Of a stretch of 64,000 bases of DNA, positions 34,941-45,173 are shown one piece after another (position 1 is the first letter of the stretch; every line of letters starts with the position of its first letter). The notes beneath the pieces were generated by a model, which was not told the origin of the DNA, did not search any database, and saw nothing but the letters and a program-made list of their open reading frames with translations. The position numbers and the translations under genes were made by a program. This stretch comes from Zygnema cylindricum (lineage: Eukaryota; Streptophyta; Zygnematophyceae; Zygnematales; Zygnemataceae): the NCBI GenBank assembly GCA_037447655.1, contig JBBHKE010001992.1, positions 1 to 64,000 on the forward strand, read 5' to 3'.

Positions 34941-35989
34941 TGTAGAAACTAATGGTTTTATTAGTATTTTCTAGGTCTGAAAAGAAATATAGAAGTCGAG
35001 GCAGTCTATCTCTAACTTCTCTCTCCAACTCTCAGACTTGTCGCAGTCACTGAGAAATTGGAGAGGAAGCTAGAGCCATGGCTACCTTGGCTATCCTGAG
35101 GTTTACGGGAATTTTATATTAGGGTTTATATATTTAATTAAAATGTATGTGCCGGCGGCAGGATTTGATCCTTGTACCTGCCGGCCGGCAGACACGAAGT
35201 AGCCGGTAGCCTTAGCCGTTTAATCTAGCGGTAGTGTTACCTAGCATATAGTTTGATAATTATTTACATATGTATATTAGCGATAAACCATTTAACTGAA
35301 ATGAATTACAGGATACATAGATCCAGTAATATATAATGTACGACTTACGGTACGGACAAAAATCAGTACCGCGCATTTGTTTCGTAAATGAAACAAATAC
35401 CGCGCATGTATTTATTACGGCTACGATTAAAGCCGAATTTAATCGGACGGCCGGGATTAGCGGCGAGATCGCGGAGGAAGATTTCGGCGGTTTGTAGCCA
35501 TCGCCACATCGGATGACGCGTGGCGAAATTCCGTTGGATTGTGGAATCTCCGGAGATTATGGCACCGAATCCGGATTTGACATGTGTCGACATTTTGGCC
35601 ATGTCGTACAATATCCGTACATAAAGTACACCGGCAGCTGTACTTTTGCGTACGGAACTCAATTCTGATTGGTTCCGTACATCAGTAGATAGAGTCTGTG
35701 AGAGAGATAGGACTTAGAAAAATTAGAAGATAGGACCCTCTCTCCCAGAGAGCTTCTGTACAAAAGGTCAACTTTGACCCTCCATAACTTACTGCTCAGG
35801 GGAGCAAATTCAGAGATTCTTTTTGCTATCGACTCAGGGGAGTCTTGTCTTCACAGGGGTGAAGTTGGTCAGAGTTTTTGTCTGCCAGGGTGGCAGTTAT
35901 TTTTGCTTAAACACAAAGGGGTCAGGATTATCCTAGAGGCTTCTTGGAAGCTGTCCACTCTGAGGACTTATGGAGGTCTCAGAGTTTCA
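34941..35989 (+). repeat. 3' LTR of copia A
   Basis: It begins TGTAGAAACTAATGG after the polypurine tract AATAAGGGGAG (34930-34940) and is placed to end at TTTCA (35989), where the partial minus-strand LTR starts. It is related block by block to LTRs B and C and to copia F. The internal hairpin is at 35150-35190. No 5' LTR remains. Confidence 0.65.
35150..35190 (-). other. Conserved LTR hairpin with B-box-like loop (copy A)
   Basis: On the minus strand TGCCGGCCGGCAGG pairs with CCTGCCGCCGGCA around a loop with GGATCAAATCC. The stem bases differ from those of copy F, yet pairing is kept. An A-box-like TAGATTAAACGGCTAAGGC lies upstream on the same strand. Confidence 0.5.
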
Positions 35990-36193
35990 GCCCACTTGTC
36001 AAATAAGACGCTCCGTACGTTTGCTCCCCCAATCCGTGAATCTATTCGAATAATGCATTCATATCCATATTACATCTATATCAAATTACGTAAACTTATG
36101 ATTTGTTTTCTCCCCTAATTTATGTACGACTGATACCGTATTATTAAGGCTACACTTAAATACGTGTGTACAAATTAAGTCTTTAAAATAACA
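35990..36193 (-). repeat. Partial third LTR of the composite element
   Basis: It starts TGTTATTTTAAAGAC on the minus strand after the purine tract TTTGGGGGAG (36194-36203) and matches the first ~200 bases of the LTRs at 26354 and 38577. It stops where LTR A begins, so it was either truncated or entered by copia A. Confidence 0.6.
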
Positions 36194-36489
36194 CTCCCCC
36201 AAAGACTTGATTTCGGTCATCCCTTAGTCAACCCTTTTTATGTGTCACTACTGTAAATTTAACGCAGTACACTTTCACAAATATCAAATCGACACTAAGC
36301 ATTGTACTAATTACGTACGCACGAAACGTGGTGAACACGAAACTAAATATTCAAATGACAACACTCCCCTGAATATTTAGTTGCGTGCACCCGGAATAAA
36401 AATGTGCCACGTGTGTAGTAGAACAACACCTTTCCGTAAATTCAAATTTCGTATTTTTATCTTCCAAACGTCACCACTGCTTCCCTTGA

Positions 36490-37440
36490 CGTCACCATTG
36501 CTCTAGCTGCCTTTTGCATTGTCTTCCGAAAATTTTCTTTCCCGAAACAAGCCATTGTTTTCGCCACCTTCTTTGTCTTCAAAATAAAATAAAAAAATTA
36601 TTTTTCTTAACTTTTTAACTAATTCAACAAGGGAGAACACTAAATCCGAAATTCTATTAAAATACCGAATGTGAAACGTAACTGTCTCCATAAGACAGGC
36701 ATGCATGTGATATAAGTTTGTCAAAATGAAGATTTCTCTAAATTCATTTATTCCAAGAATATCCTCCATAAAATCATTTCTTGTTGTTATTGTCCCATCC
36801 ATTTTGAAATCTCCTGTAGCACATGCATTTTTATATGATGGACATACACTGAAGGTATGTCCTAAATCATTACACAGCTATTACTTCTAATTTTATGAAA
36901 CTGAGACTTAGAGACCTTTATATTCCCTTCAAAAAAAAAAATCCAATCTTCTTCAACTAACATTGCGGATTGATTGGCTTAAGTTCTTATTATTTTTATC
37001 AATTTGAGCTATTCTATTTGATGCATTTCTATAGTCACTAGGTAATCCTTTTATTAAAAAAACAACTTGTTGAGCATCTGTAAAGCATCCTCATGCCAAA
37101 GCATTTTTTGCAAACAATCTTTCTATACTAGTACAATATTCGAACATGCTTCCGCCTGCATAATTATATCCAAAAGATTTAGTAGCACTACTATACTAGT
37201 GATACAAATAAGTCTCATATACCTACATTCTAGGCATTTCCACAGTTCAACTACATTTTACAACTTTAGGTATGTCATTACCACTTTTTCAATTAAGGAG
37301 TTATTGATAACCCTCAAACACTCAGGGTTTTTCTTTTCCTATCCACTTCAGGTTTCGGCCAAAGTCCCATCCACCACATCAATTAGTTCCATCATCTCGA
37401 AGTAGCTCTTGAGCACCCATTTCCAGTAGTGATAGTTAGA
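36490..37440 (-). pseudogene. Copia D gag remnant
   Basis: Minus-strand frames read EMMELIDVVDGTL near 37400 and, further on, MDGTITTRNDFMEDILG with HIRYFNRISDLVFSLVE (36802-36590). This is the layout of a copia gag (short conserved helices), with stops and shifts. It follows the 5' LTR (37484-38577) on the same strand. No pol domain remains before the purine tract at 36200. Confidence 0.5.
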
Positions 37441-37483
37441 TCCATCAAATATGGGTAGCCATAGGTGTGGGCCCATAACCTAT

Positions 37484-38577
37484 TGTCCGTATCCTATTTC
37501 AAACATGGATTATTTTCGAAAGCACCAGAGACTACCCTTAAAAACAACGGTGTTTCAAACAGCACATTTTACTCGAAAATAAACAAAATCACCTCAAACT
37601 GCACCAATATGCAGTAAATTACTGTAAACTCTCAAAGTTACAGCCAAATCCACCAAGGAATCTAGAAGATATAAGCTCCAGAGTTTCCCTAAAACAGCTG
37701 ACAGCTTGTCAAACCAACTAGGTAGACTTCACACAGAATTCTACGGATATATCATAACAGATTGAAACTATACAAACATATAGCTTCTAAATCATACAAT
37801 ATATTCACAAAGTTTCACATCAAAACATCAATCAAAGTGATCACACCAACAGGTCAAAGTTGAAGAAAAACAGTTTCACGTTACTTTGATAAACTTGACT
37901 GTGATTATAAAAATAATCTAAGTCCTACAAGTTATACTCAAAGAGTTCACTACTAAATCTACGGAGGCATACCAGTCGTACGTTATCTACCACCTACCTA
38001 AATTATTGTGAGTATACCCGAATAACTCGAGGTATGTCAGAATGAATGAATCTACAGTAATAAACTAATTAGCAAAATGACGAACCTCTGTTTTATAAAA
38101 TATTTACACCGACACCTACTCAAAATCCGCATACTAAACGTCAACTTGCTTAGTCGCTTGATAACAAGTCCATGTAGCAAGCCGACATCACAACCGTACA
38201 ATCCACCTAGTAATACATCATCAAAAATAATTTGAACCCACAAAAAATATCGGCGGACGTCGTCCGCCCTCCAAATGTACTAAGAACCACTTGATGAAAT
38301 TAACTCGTACCCTATAATTCTTATCGTTCAAAAATTGCGTCTTTCGCCATAAATGCCGTTGACTTATTTAACGTCCATTTGTCAAATAAGACGCTCAGTA
38401 CGTTCGCTCCCCCAATCCGTGAATCCATTCGAATAATGCATCCGTATCCATAATACATCCCTATCAAATTACGTAAACTTATGATTTGTTTTCTCCCCCA
38501 AATTACGTACGCCTCATATCGTATTATTAAGGCTACACTAAAATACGTGTGTACAAAATTAAGTCTTTAAAACAACA
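37484..38577 (-). repeat. 5' LTR of composite element
   Basis: TGTTGTTTTAAAGACTTAAT opens the LTR at 38577 on the minus strand, next to the duplicated ATTTG (38578-38582). The end is placed at GGACA (37484). It is collinear with 25250-26354. Confidence 0.65.
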
Positions 38578-38582
38578 ATTTG

Positions 38583-38621
38583 GCTTACAATTATTGAGAC
38601 GCCTAATGGAAGTCCACCCTT
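38583..38621 (+). mobile_element. TIR element X, copy 1 (right end)
   Basis: GCTTACAATTATTGAGACGC followed by CTAATGGAAGTCCACCCTT completes the X copy that begins at 24582. The intact copy 2 ends GTACAATTACTAAGACGCC and so on. Confidence 0.7.
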
Positions 38622-38651
38622 AGACGACTAAATTTCAATTTTGCGGCTAAA

Positions 38652-39396
38652 GGTGGACTTCGATTAGCGAAAAAGTGGGGTTTTTAGTTGACGGCCGTAC
38701 CGTTTCGTAAATCTTAATACACAATTTCTTTTTTCAAGGAAAAGAACATTACTGAAAAAATGTCCAAGTTTGTATGCGTAAATTAGGACCGTCACATTCT
38801 ATTACATTTTTTATCCGAGACACCACGTCACCAAACATACAGTTTGTTAAGACCGTGCGCAAGGAGGACAATTCTCGAATATAGAACTTGTAAAAATAGG
38901 CCACGTGGAAAAGGTTAAAAAAATCCACGAGAAGCGAGCGCATATATGCGTACACGTCGCAAGGGCTATGTGCCTTTCGCCTAGGTGCCTCCGAATTCGC
39001 AAAAAATATCGCGTCACTCTCCCACTGTCAAAGTTTGCCGCCGCCTTTTTGTCGTTGTATTTTGAATTTTTTTGTAGTACATTTAATGGCCTCTGTATGA
39101 GGCATTAATTACCTTCGCTCGTATAGATATATCCTCCGCTTGTACAGATATTTCCTTAGTTGGTATAGATATTTCCTCTGCTGGTATAGATATTACCTCC
39201 GTTCGTACAGATATTACGTTCAGATTTTGCAATCTAAGATTCTTTCAAGATTTTAAGCATCAATATTAACCTACGTGCTACTAAAGAGGATAAGCCACGC
39301 AAATAAAAATTGGTTTACTGACACGACCTAATGGAAGGCACTCCCTTCCGTAAGATTTTCTGTACAATTACTAAGACGCCAAATAGAAGTCCACCC
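38652..39396 (+). mobile_element. TIR element X, copy 2 (intact)
   Basis: GGTGGACTTCGATTAGCG at the left is inverted at the right as CGCCAAATAGAAGTCCACC. It is about 745 bp with no credible open frame. The interior includes short GTACAGATATT-type repeats (39115-39215). Confidence 0.7.
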
Positions 39397-39400
39397 TAAA

Positions 39401-40459
39401 GGTAGAATTCCATTAGACGAAAAGTGTTGTTCGTTACTGGACGCCGTACGTTTTTTTATAGTGCCATACAAGGCCATACCTTATTTTTTTTTCTTTGTCA
39501 GACAAAATATCGTTATTGGAAAGCTGTAAGGAAGCTCCGATGATGAATGCGTAATTCGTGGCCGTTGGATATTCCACTTTTTCAGATCCGCGAAACAATC
39601 ACGCATATCATCCAGTGTGAAGATACTCTTGTCGCGAGGAGAAATGCAAAAAAATATCCGCTTTGAACAAGCGATCACACGTCTACAAGTCGTACAAGGC
39701 ATGTGCTTACGTCGTACACGGCATGTGCCTACGTTGTACAGTCCATGTGCCGCCTGCCACCACGGATGCAGGTGAGCCAAAAATATTTTCGCACTCTCTG
39801 TTTAACATCCACCGACATTCAAAGTTTGTCGCGTCTTTTTGCCATTATGTTTCGAAATTTTGATTTCCATTTTCAAAATCAAAAATCTGGCCGCAAATTT
39901 TATTAACTACCTCCGATCATACAGATATTTTGTTTTGACTTTACGTTTGAAGATTTTCTTTAAGATTTTTAAAATCTGGACTCTAACCTACGTGGCGCCA
40001 ATCATAATTGAGGAAGGTTTGTTACTGGCCCGACGATCACACGTCTACAAGTCATACAAGGCATGTGCTAACGTTGTACACTCCATGTGCCGCCTGCCAT
40101 GCTGGATAGAGGTGAGCCGAAAATATTTTCGCACGCTCCGTTTAACATCCACAGACATTCAAAGTTTGCCGCGTCTTTTTGCCATTATGTTTCGAAATTT
40201 TGATTTCCATTTTCAAAATCAAAAATCTGGCCGCAAATTTTATGAAATACCTCCGATCATACAGATATTTTGTTTTGACTTTACGTTTGAAGATTTTCTT
40301 TAAGATTTTTAAAATCTGGACTCTAGCCTACGTGGCGCCAATCATAATTGAGGAAAGTTTGTTACTGGCCCGACAAAATAGAAGACTATAGTCTTCTAGT
40401 AAACGCTGCCAGTAGAATTTTCTGTACATTTATTCGGACCGCCAAATGGAATTCTACCC
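39401..40459 (+). mobile_element. TIR element Y, copy 1, with internal duplication
   Basis: GGTAGAATTCCATTAGACG at the left is inverted at the right as CGCCAAATGGAATTCTACC. Inside, a block of about 350 bases (39666-40018) is repeated in tandem (40026-40375), starting GATCACACGTCTACAAGTC in both. Apparent frames repeat accordingly and are not genes. Confidence 0.7.
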
Positions 40460-40460
40460 T

Positions 40461-40806
40461 AAGTTAATATCCAACGTGCTCTCACCGTGGAGCTCACGTA
40501 ACGATAAAAAGTGACTGTCTGCAACACTTTTATTTACATGTGGTCGCCGCAGTTTTGTTACCGTAAACGTTCGTCGGCTGTGTGAATTGCTAATTTTATT
40601 ATGACGGTCGACGTTCGCAAGAGCATGAAAAGTTTAAGCGGTTGAAACAATATTTTGAAAGTCAAAGCTGTGCAACCGATTGACCATCAAATTTAGACTG
40701 AACGGTACTTTATCTGTACAAGTGTGTACTTCAAACGTATAATTTTTGAAAAAATGACGTAAGTGACTATGCGCAACCAAAACAGTCACTGCCATGATCA
40801 ATTCCC
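40461..40806 (-). repeat. Inverted-repeat partner of 22971-23313
   Basis: The reverse complement of this stretch matches 22971-23313 with few differences. Confidence 0.7.
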
Positions 40807-40897
40807 TTAGTAAACACATTGCTCTTTTGTCATTTTATTACACTGCGGTACAGGTTTAGTACAGGTAGTATAGTACAAGTAAGTATTGTAGTGAACC

Positions 40898-41034
40898 TTG
40901 CAATTTTCGGCCCCTGGAGGGGTGGTGAGTGAGGTGAGTGGAGGTGGTGGACGCGTCCACATCGCCCCCCTCTCATTTCGTTTTGCGACACGCCGTGCCG
41001 CGCGGCCTTTTTTCCAACCGTCTGTCTATAAAAG
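40898..41034 (+). promoter_or_regulatory. Promoter-like module upstream of the tyrosine recombinase gene
   Basis: It contains ACCTTGCAATTTTCGGCCCC, then GGACGCGTCCACATCGCCCC and TCATTTCGTTTTGCGACACG, and ends with a TATA box (TATAAAAG at 41027-41034). A second copy of the GGACGCGTCCAC block lies at 61267-61375, upstream of the plus-strand NXPE-like gene. From the TATA box to the first coding ATG is about 530 bases, including a CT microsatellite. Confidence 0.45.
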
Positions 41035-41389
41035 TGACGACGACAAATAACGAAACATTTTACTTGTCCCGTACTTCTTTTTGTAATTAGCTAACCCTTA
41101 ATTTAGTTTTCTGCCGTACTTCAAACGACTCTAACAAAACATAAACGTTTTTTAATTAAGTCCTTCCATTTGTCGCATATCGCTGTCGTATATCAACTTA
41201 AAAACAGTTCATTCATTCTACTCTTTCTTTCACACGTGCAGCCGCTTTTATTATTCCAACCCTATTCTTCCATTTTTGCCCATTACCTTCCCTTTTATTC
41301 TCTGTTGTCCTTATCATCGCGATTTTTAACATAGTGGTGATTCCTTCTGTGTTGTGTGGCTTTACACATTTTATCTCACATTTTTATTG

Positions 41390-41392
<3 letters not shown>

Positions 41393-41425
<33 letters not shown>
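41393..41425. repeat. CT microsatellite
   Basis: About sixteen CT dinucleotides are followed by C/T-rich sequence up to 41460, in the presumed 5' untranslated region of the recombinase gene. Confidence 0.8.
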
Positions 41426-41429
<4 letters not shown>

Positions 41430-42329
41430 CCTTTTCCTTTTCCTCTCCCTCTCCCTCTCCATTAGTTATTCAATGGCAAAACTTGCAAGTAGGGCCAAAA
41501 CAAATGGGGTAGGATAAAAACGCCTTCTCAATCTACAAGGCCAAGGAACCAATGCAAGTAGTTGAATGAGTAAAAAGAAAAAAGAACGACCGGAGACTCA
41601 TGCTGGATATGCCGGACTGGAAACAGATGATGATGGACCAACTGGGCGCACTTGTAATAGTAGGGTGGAACCAGACTCTTTTGTTCCGAATATGGAGGAA
41701 TCCAGACGAGAGGAAGTTTCTAATCAAAAAAAGATAGTCAATTTTGAAACCTTTACACAGTGCAAGCGACGCATGTGACAATGGAGGGTAATGGGAAAAC
41801 CTGTCTTAATGTTTTTAATGTATTTTTTGGATATTAAGCAAATTTTAAAAATCTTATATTGCTTGAATGTTTCGTGATTGATTTGATTTGTATTAGTTTT
41901 AATTGTTCTAAAACAATTCGGAATTGTTTTCGTTGATGTGATTCAATGAAGAGAAATGGTGGGCCCAGCAAGAAGTTATATTACACAAAAAAATGAAGAC
42001 TTTCCTAACTACATTCGGAAAATAAAAGGAGGTAGTTTGGGAGACCATGGGCCGAACTTAGAACAACCTTGGTGCAACACTGTATTAATTGAACAAGTGT
42101 CGGTTGATGGTTTTTATGGGGCCCATGCCAAACAGGTACGTTAAAGCACGGTTTGTTTTTTACAACAACCAAACATTGAGTTGTGAAACATGTTGAAGAA
42201 GAAGAGGAGTGATATGGAAATTTGCATAATGAGGTGGAGAGACGGAGGAAAACAATATAGGTTACAATTTTAGGGTTTTAAGAAATTATAAAATTGCGTC
42301 ATACATGTTTGTATTTTGTTTTCTTGTAG

Positions 42330-42773
42330 AAAAAGGGATTCTTACAAGCAATGATGAAAGCACTTAAGATTTTTCAAAAAATGCAGTTTAGAATTTTGGA
42401 TATGACTGTAGTAGAAGATATTGCAAAAGGACCTCGAACCGAAGTTATTATGAAAGGGATAATTCGACAAACTGGGGTTAGGTGTAAACGCGAATACATG
42501 GATCGTCAATCGAGAGCTGTTAGTGATGGCTACAACGGCAAACAACTTAAGGAAATGAGTAGGAAATGGCTAAAATCATCAACGACGATAGATAAGGTTG
42601 ACGAGAACATGTTAGCTAGGGGTATAACGCTTTTAACTCACTTTGCAACTGGAAGGGGAAACAGTGCTAGGGTTGTAAACTTATGTGATTTGTTTGAGAT
42701 GGAAGTGGAGACCGTGGGGCCAACACCTTGTAGCATGGTTGGATTTTTGGACATGAATGGCAAAACTAACAAG
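42330..42773 (+). CDS. Tyrosine recombinase exon 3 (box I and β-hairpin lysine)
   Basis: The 444-nt exon lies between TTCTTGTAG| and AACAAG|GTAGCTT, phase 0 to phase 0, and is fully open for 148 codons. It holds GIIRQTGVRCKREYM, the DGY...QL..M...W segment that precedes the core in this family, then TGRGNSARVVNLCDLF and NGKTNK. Confidence 0.7.
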
Positions 42774-42869
42774 GTAGCTTAGGGTATTTTTTTGATTTAT
42801 TAAATGGCTTACACAATATAATTTTTTCAAGATACGTGGATTAATTGTGCATTATTATTCGTATTGCAG

Positions 42870-43034
42870 AATGGTCGAAAAGAGCACTTTAGTGTTATCC
42901 GAAACAAAGAATTGGACGTTTGTCCTGTTGGCGGAATTGCCTTGTGGTTGTTATACATTTTCCACATGAAAGGAGGCCCGGGTTCGGGGTGCCTCGACTT
43001 TTCATCGAGAAAGTCTTGGTACGGCAAAACGATT
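42870..43034 (+). CDS. Tyrosine recombinase exon 4
   Basis: It starts after CGTATTGCAG| in phase 0 with NGRKEHFSVIRNKELDVCPV and ends GGCAAAACGATT|GTAATT in phase 0. The alternative donor TCTTG|GTACGG would break the phase with the next exon, so the later donor is preferred. Confidence 0.6.
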
Positions 43035-43165
43035 GTAATTAGAAAATCATCTCTTATTAAAACTTGATTATGTAGTTGTAATTTTGATTTCACTGACAAT
43101 GTTTTTCTTTATAATATATACATTTGTGATTCATGAAAAGGTATGATCTATTTTTATTCCCAAAG

Positions 43166-43305
43166 GTTTTGGACAATGAAAAATATTTGGATTACCATAG
43201 CCACTTACGGTTGATCTAGGTGATGTTTTTCTGTCTAAACATTGCCTCCAACTCAAAGACACACGCAATGCGAGGGGCAGGTGCAAAGGCAGCAGAAAGC
43301 AAAGG
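43166..43305 (+). pseudogene. Tyrosine recombinase exon 5 (THAMR motif) with in-frame TAG
   Basis: It follows ATTCCCAAAG| and ends GCAAAGG|GTGAGA in phase 2. It encodes VLDNEKYLDYHSHLRLI, a TAG, VMFFCLNIASNSKTHAMR and GAGAKAAESK. An alternative acceptor whose AG lies within that TAG (TTGATCTAG|GTGATG, exon start 43220) would bypass the stop but drop YLDYHSHLRLI, which aligns with the family. Confidence 0.55.
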
Positions 43306-43418
43306 GTGAGAACATCCCTGTTTGACTTGTATTTGATTATAAAATTCCAAGATAATAAGTTTGAATATTTTTGTGTTCATAATCCTTTATTAAAGTAATA
43401 GAATTTGAATGTTTATAG

Positions 43419-43656
43419 GGCTTCTGAAGCGCATATTGCGCGACTTGGGCGATTGGTCAACAACCACATGTATCTATCCTACCTCACCTCTATCCCCTTT
43501 AAGGTGTTACTTGTACAAGCTGGATTCGAAGACAGTAAAAATACGTACCTCCTTCATCGGGATCGTGTCGAAGTCGCCGAATGCCTTGTTCAACGGAATT
43601 TTCCATGGGCGAAGGACGCTCTAGAGGGTGTCAAACATGCACGTTTGGTTAATTAA
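43419..43656 (+). CDS. Tyrosine recombinase terminal exon 6 (catalytic tyrosine)
   Basis: After TTTATAG| the exon completes a glycine codon and reads ASEAHIARLGRLVNNHMYLS, YLTSIPFKVLLVQAGF, TYLLHRDRVEV and RNFPWAK, ending in TAA. 'I.RLGR' with a tyrosine about ten residues later is the C-terminal box of the family. Confidence 0.65.
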
Positions 43657-44228
43657 TGGTAAACAAGGAGGAAAAACATGGTAGGATAACAAACTTGTGA
43701 AGTAGATAAAAAATCTGCAATAGAAGTTAGGCTCCACTTAAATAAGTTAAAAACAAAGAATTAGGGTTTTGCAATGTGTGATAGAGGTGAGAAAAATGGA
43801 AACGATCACTTGGGCGTCAACATGCTTGGGGTAGGAGACGTCTAAGCGTCACCGAAACCGAGGTGGCGCCGGCGCCGAGGTGGTGCCAGAAGCGCAGTGG
43901 ATCAGGCGCCGCGGTGGCGCAAACGCCGCCGCCATTTCCAATTACACAAAAATGTCCAATATATATAAAAAGGGGCAAAAACGACAAATTTAAATTTGAA
44001 TTATAAGTGTGCGCCACATGACAATGATCTTCATCTAGATTATTTACATACGGATTTAAGATCGCGTTAGTTAAAAATTATGGAAGTGGAAACGCCAAAA
44101 ATGAATCGCAATCTTTTTTTGAATTTGATTAGTTGTGATGGGAAACGACGTCGAAAATTCATAAGCAACGCTACGTTAAATATAGTACAAAAAATACTTT
44201 AAATTTTGTATGTTGGGTACATACACTT

Positions 44229-44268
44229 AACCAATAGAACACCCATGTGTACTTCAAAAGGTATAAAA
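44229..44268 (+). promoter_or_regulatory. CCAAT and TATA boxes of the second gene
   Basis: CCAAT at 44230-44234 and TATAAAA at 44262-44268 lie 105 and 71 bases before the ATG at 44339. A CTCTCTCTCT tract between TATA box and ATG is typical of a 5' leader. Confidence 0.45.
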
Positions 44269-44338
44269 TGTACCTTTGAACATTATTCCCCTCTCTCTCT
44301 CTACTTCGTTGCTTCTACGCGAAATTGAAGTCGCCGCC

Positions 44339-45173
44339 ATGGATACTGGCGGCAATGAAAACATACGTGTAAACATTCAAAAAGTATGCCCCGACTTATT
44401 TGTCCACGAAAAATGGAAAAGTAGTCGTGCACATTTGTGTCAATCACGTCCAAAATGAAAAGGAAAAAAAATTAAGCTTCTTCGATGCTCCAAGATCGAA
44501 AAATTGTAGAAAGGGAATAAGAGGGGAACAATAGCTCAGATGACTACAATCCATCTTCACCTTCGACAAACGAATCGATCTTCGATGGGGTTGAACCCTC
44601 TGGAGAGGCCAATTTATCAGAAAAAACCATGAAAGGAGACATCAAAGTTGACAATTGGAGGGAGATGACACTAAGCAGGACGAGCAAGCACCAACAGTGA
44701 ACAACGACAAAATAAAGAGGAGTTCACTAGTGCGGACGAAGTAATGGGGGTTGCTCCGTCAGAATCCCACCAAGAGTTTTGTTTAACCTTAACGTTAAAA
44801 AGAAAAAAGGTTCTCTTGCCAATACAACCTAGGCGAGAGGACCCGGATTGGTTCTTTCCTCCACCTATAGGTGAAGAATTAGCCATGGAGGCTTTTTTTC
44901 CTAATCCCTCCCAGTTCATACCCATTAAGGACTGGCCCACATAATAGAGGTACGAGGCTTTTGAAAGAATTAGAGGTAATGAACAACCAGATCCCCTCAC
45001 CATATCTCCTGATTTACCCGCTCACCCTACCTGGATGTTCATGTCGTCTTTAGACAATGGTACAACTTTTGGGTCATTTACGCAATTTAACAATGGAGAT
45101 AAGCGCCTCCATAGGGTTATCCTTGATACAGATGGCTTTAAGCTTGATGTGTTTGAGTATCTCCGGCAACATC
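44339..45173 (+). pseudogene. Second gene of the recombinase locus, 5' part (interrupted)
   Basis: The ATG at 44339 sits in a strong start context (GCCGCCATGG). The first frame (MDTGGNENIRVNIQKVCPD...) closes after 40 codons. Further on an acidic/serine-rich stretch (DDYNPSSPSTNESIFDGVEP) and the frame at 44735-45173 (PRREDPDWFFPPPIGEEL; DLPAHPTWMFMSSLDNGTTF; LHRVILDTDGFKLDVFEYL, RQH) are open, apart from a TAA TAG pair at 44942-44947. Shifts may be introns or decay. The frame runs straight into the copia insertion at 45174 and continues at 56779 (HIWDPRLFAILKM). No function is recognised for this part. Confidence 0.5.

Larger units (their letters stand above)
25250..38577 (-). mobile_element. 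LTR-bounded 13.3-kb composite insertion, TSD ATTTG
   Basis: The left boundary is the end of an LTR (TCTACA on the minus strand) flanked by ATTTG at 25245-25249. The right boundary is the start of a like LTR (TGTTG on the minus strand) flanked by ATTTG at 38578-38582. The outer LTRs are 1105 and 1094 bp and nearly identical over most of their length. The interior holds two gag-region remnants of minus-strand copia elements, a partial third LTR, a plus-strand copia (A), a small TIR-like element and an LRR-receptor-like exon. It is therefore not one simple element but a locus that grew by recombination and further insertion. Confidence 0.65.
41566..43656 (+). pseudogene. Crypton/Ndc10_II-type tyrosine recombinase, six exons, one in-frame TAG
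   Basis: Exons: 41566-41774 (tentative), 41952-42135, 42330-42773, 42870-43034, 43166-43305 and 43419-43656, about 460 codons. Family features in order: HFATGRGNSAR with LCDLFEME (box I Arg near residue 240); GPTPCSM then MNGKTNK (β-hairpin Lys near 276); NGRKEHFSVIRNKELDVCP then GGIALWLLY; RKSWYGK; YLDYHSHLRLI; SKTHAMRGAGAKAAE (H-x-x-R near 367-370); ASEAHIARLGRLVNNHMYLSY (Tyr near 399 or 402); LVQAGF and RNFPWAK. This matches the Ndc10 domain II/Crypton family, which recombines DNA through a tyrosine nucleophile. All four catalytic elements are present. A TAG at 43217-43219 falls between RLI and VMFFCLN, so the copy is probably inactive. Codon phases agree at every junction. Confidence 0.65.
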
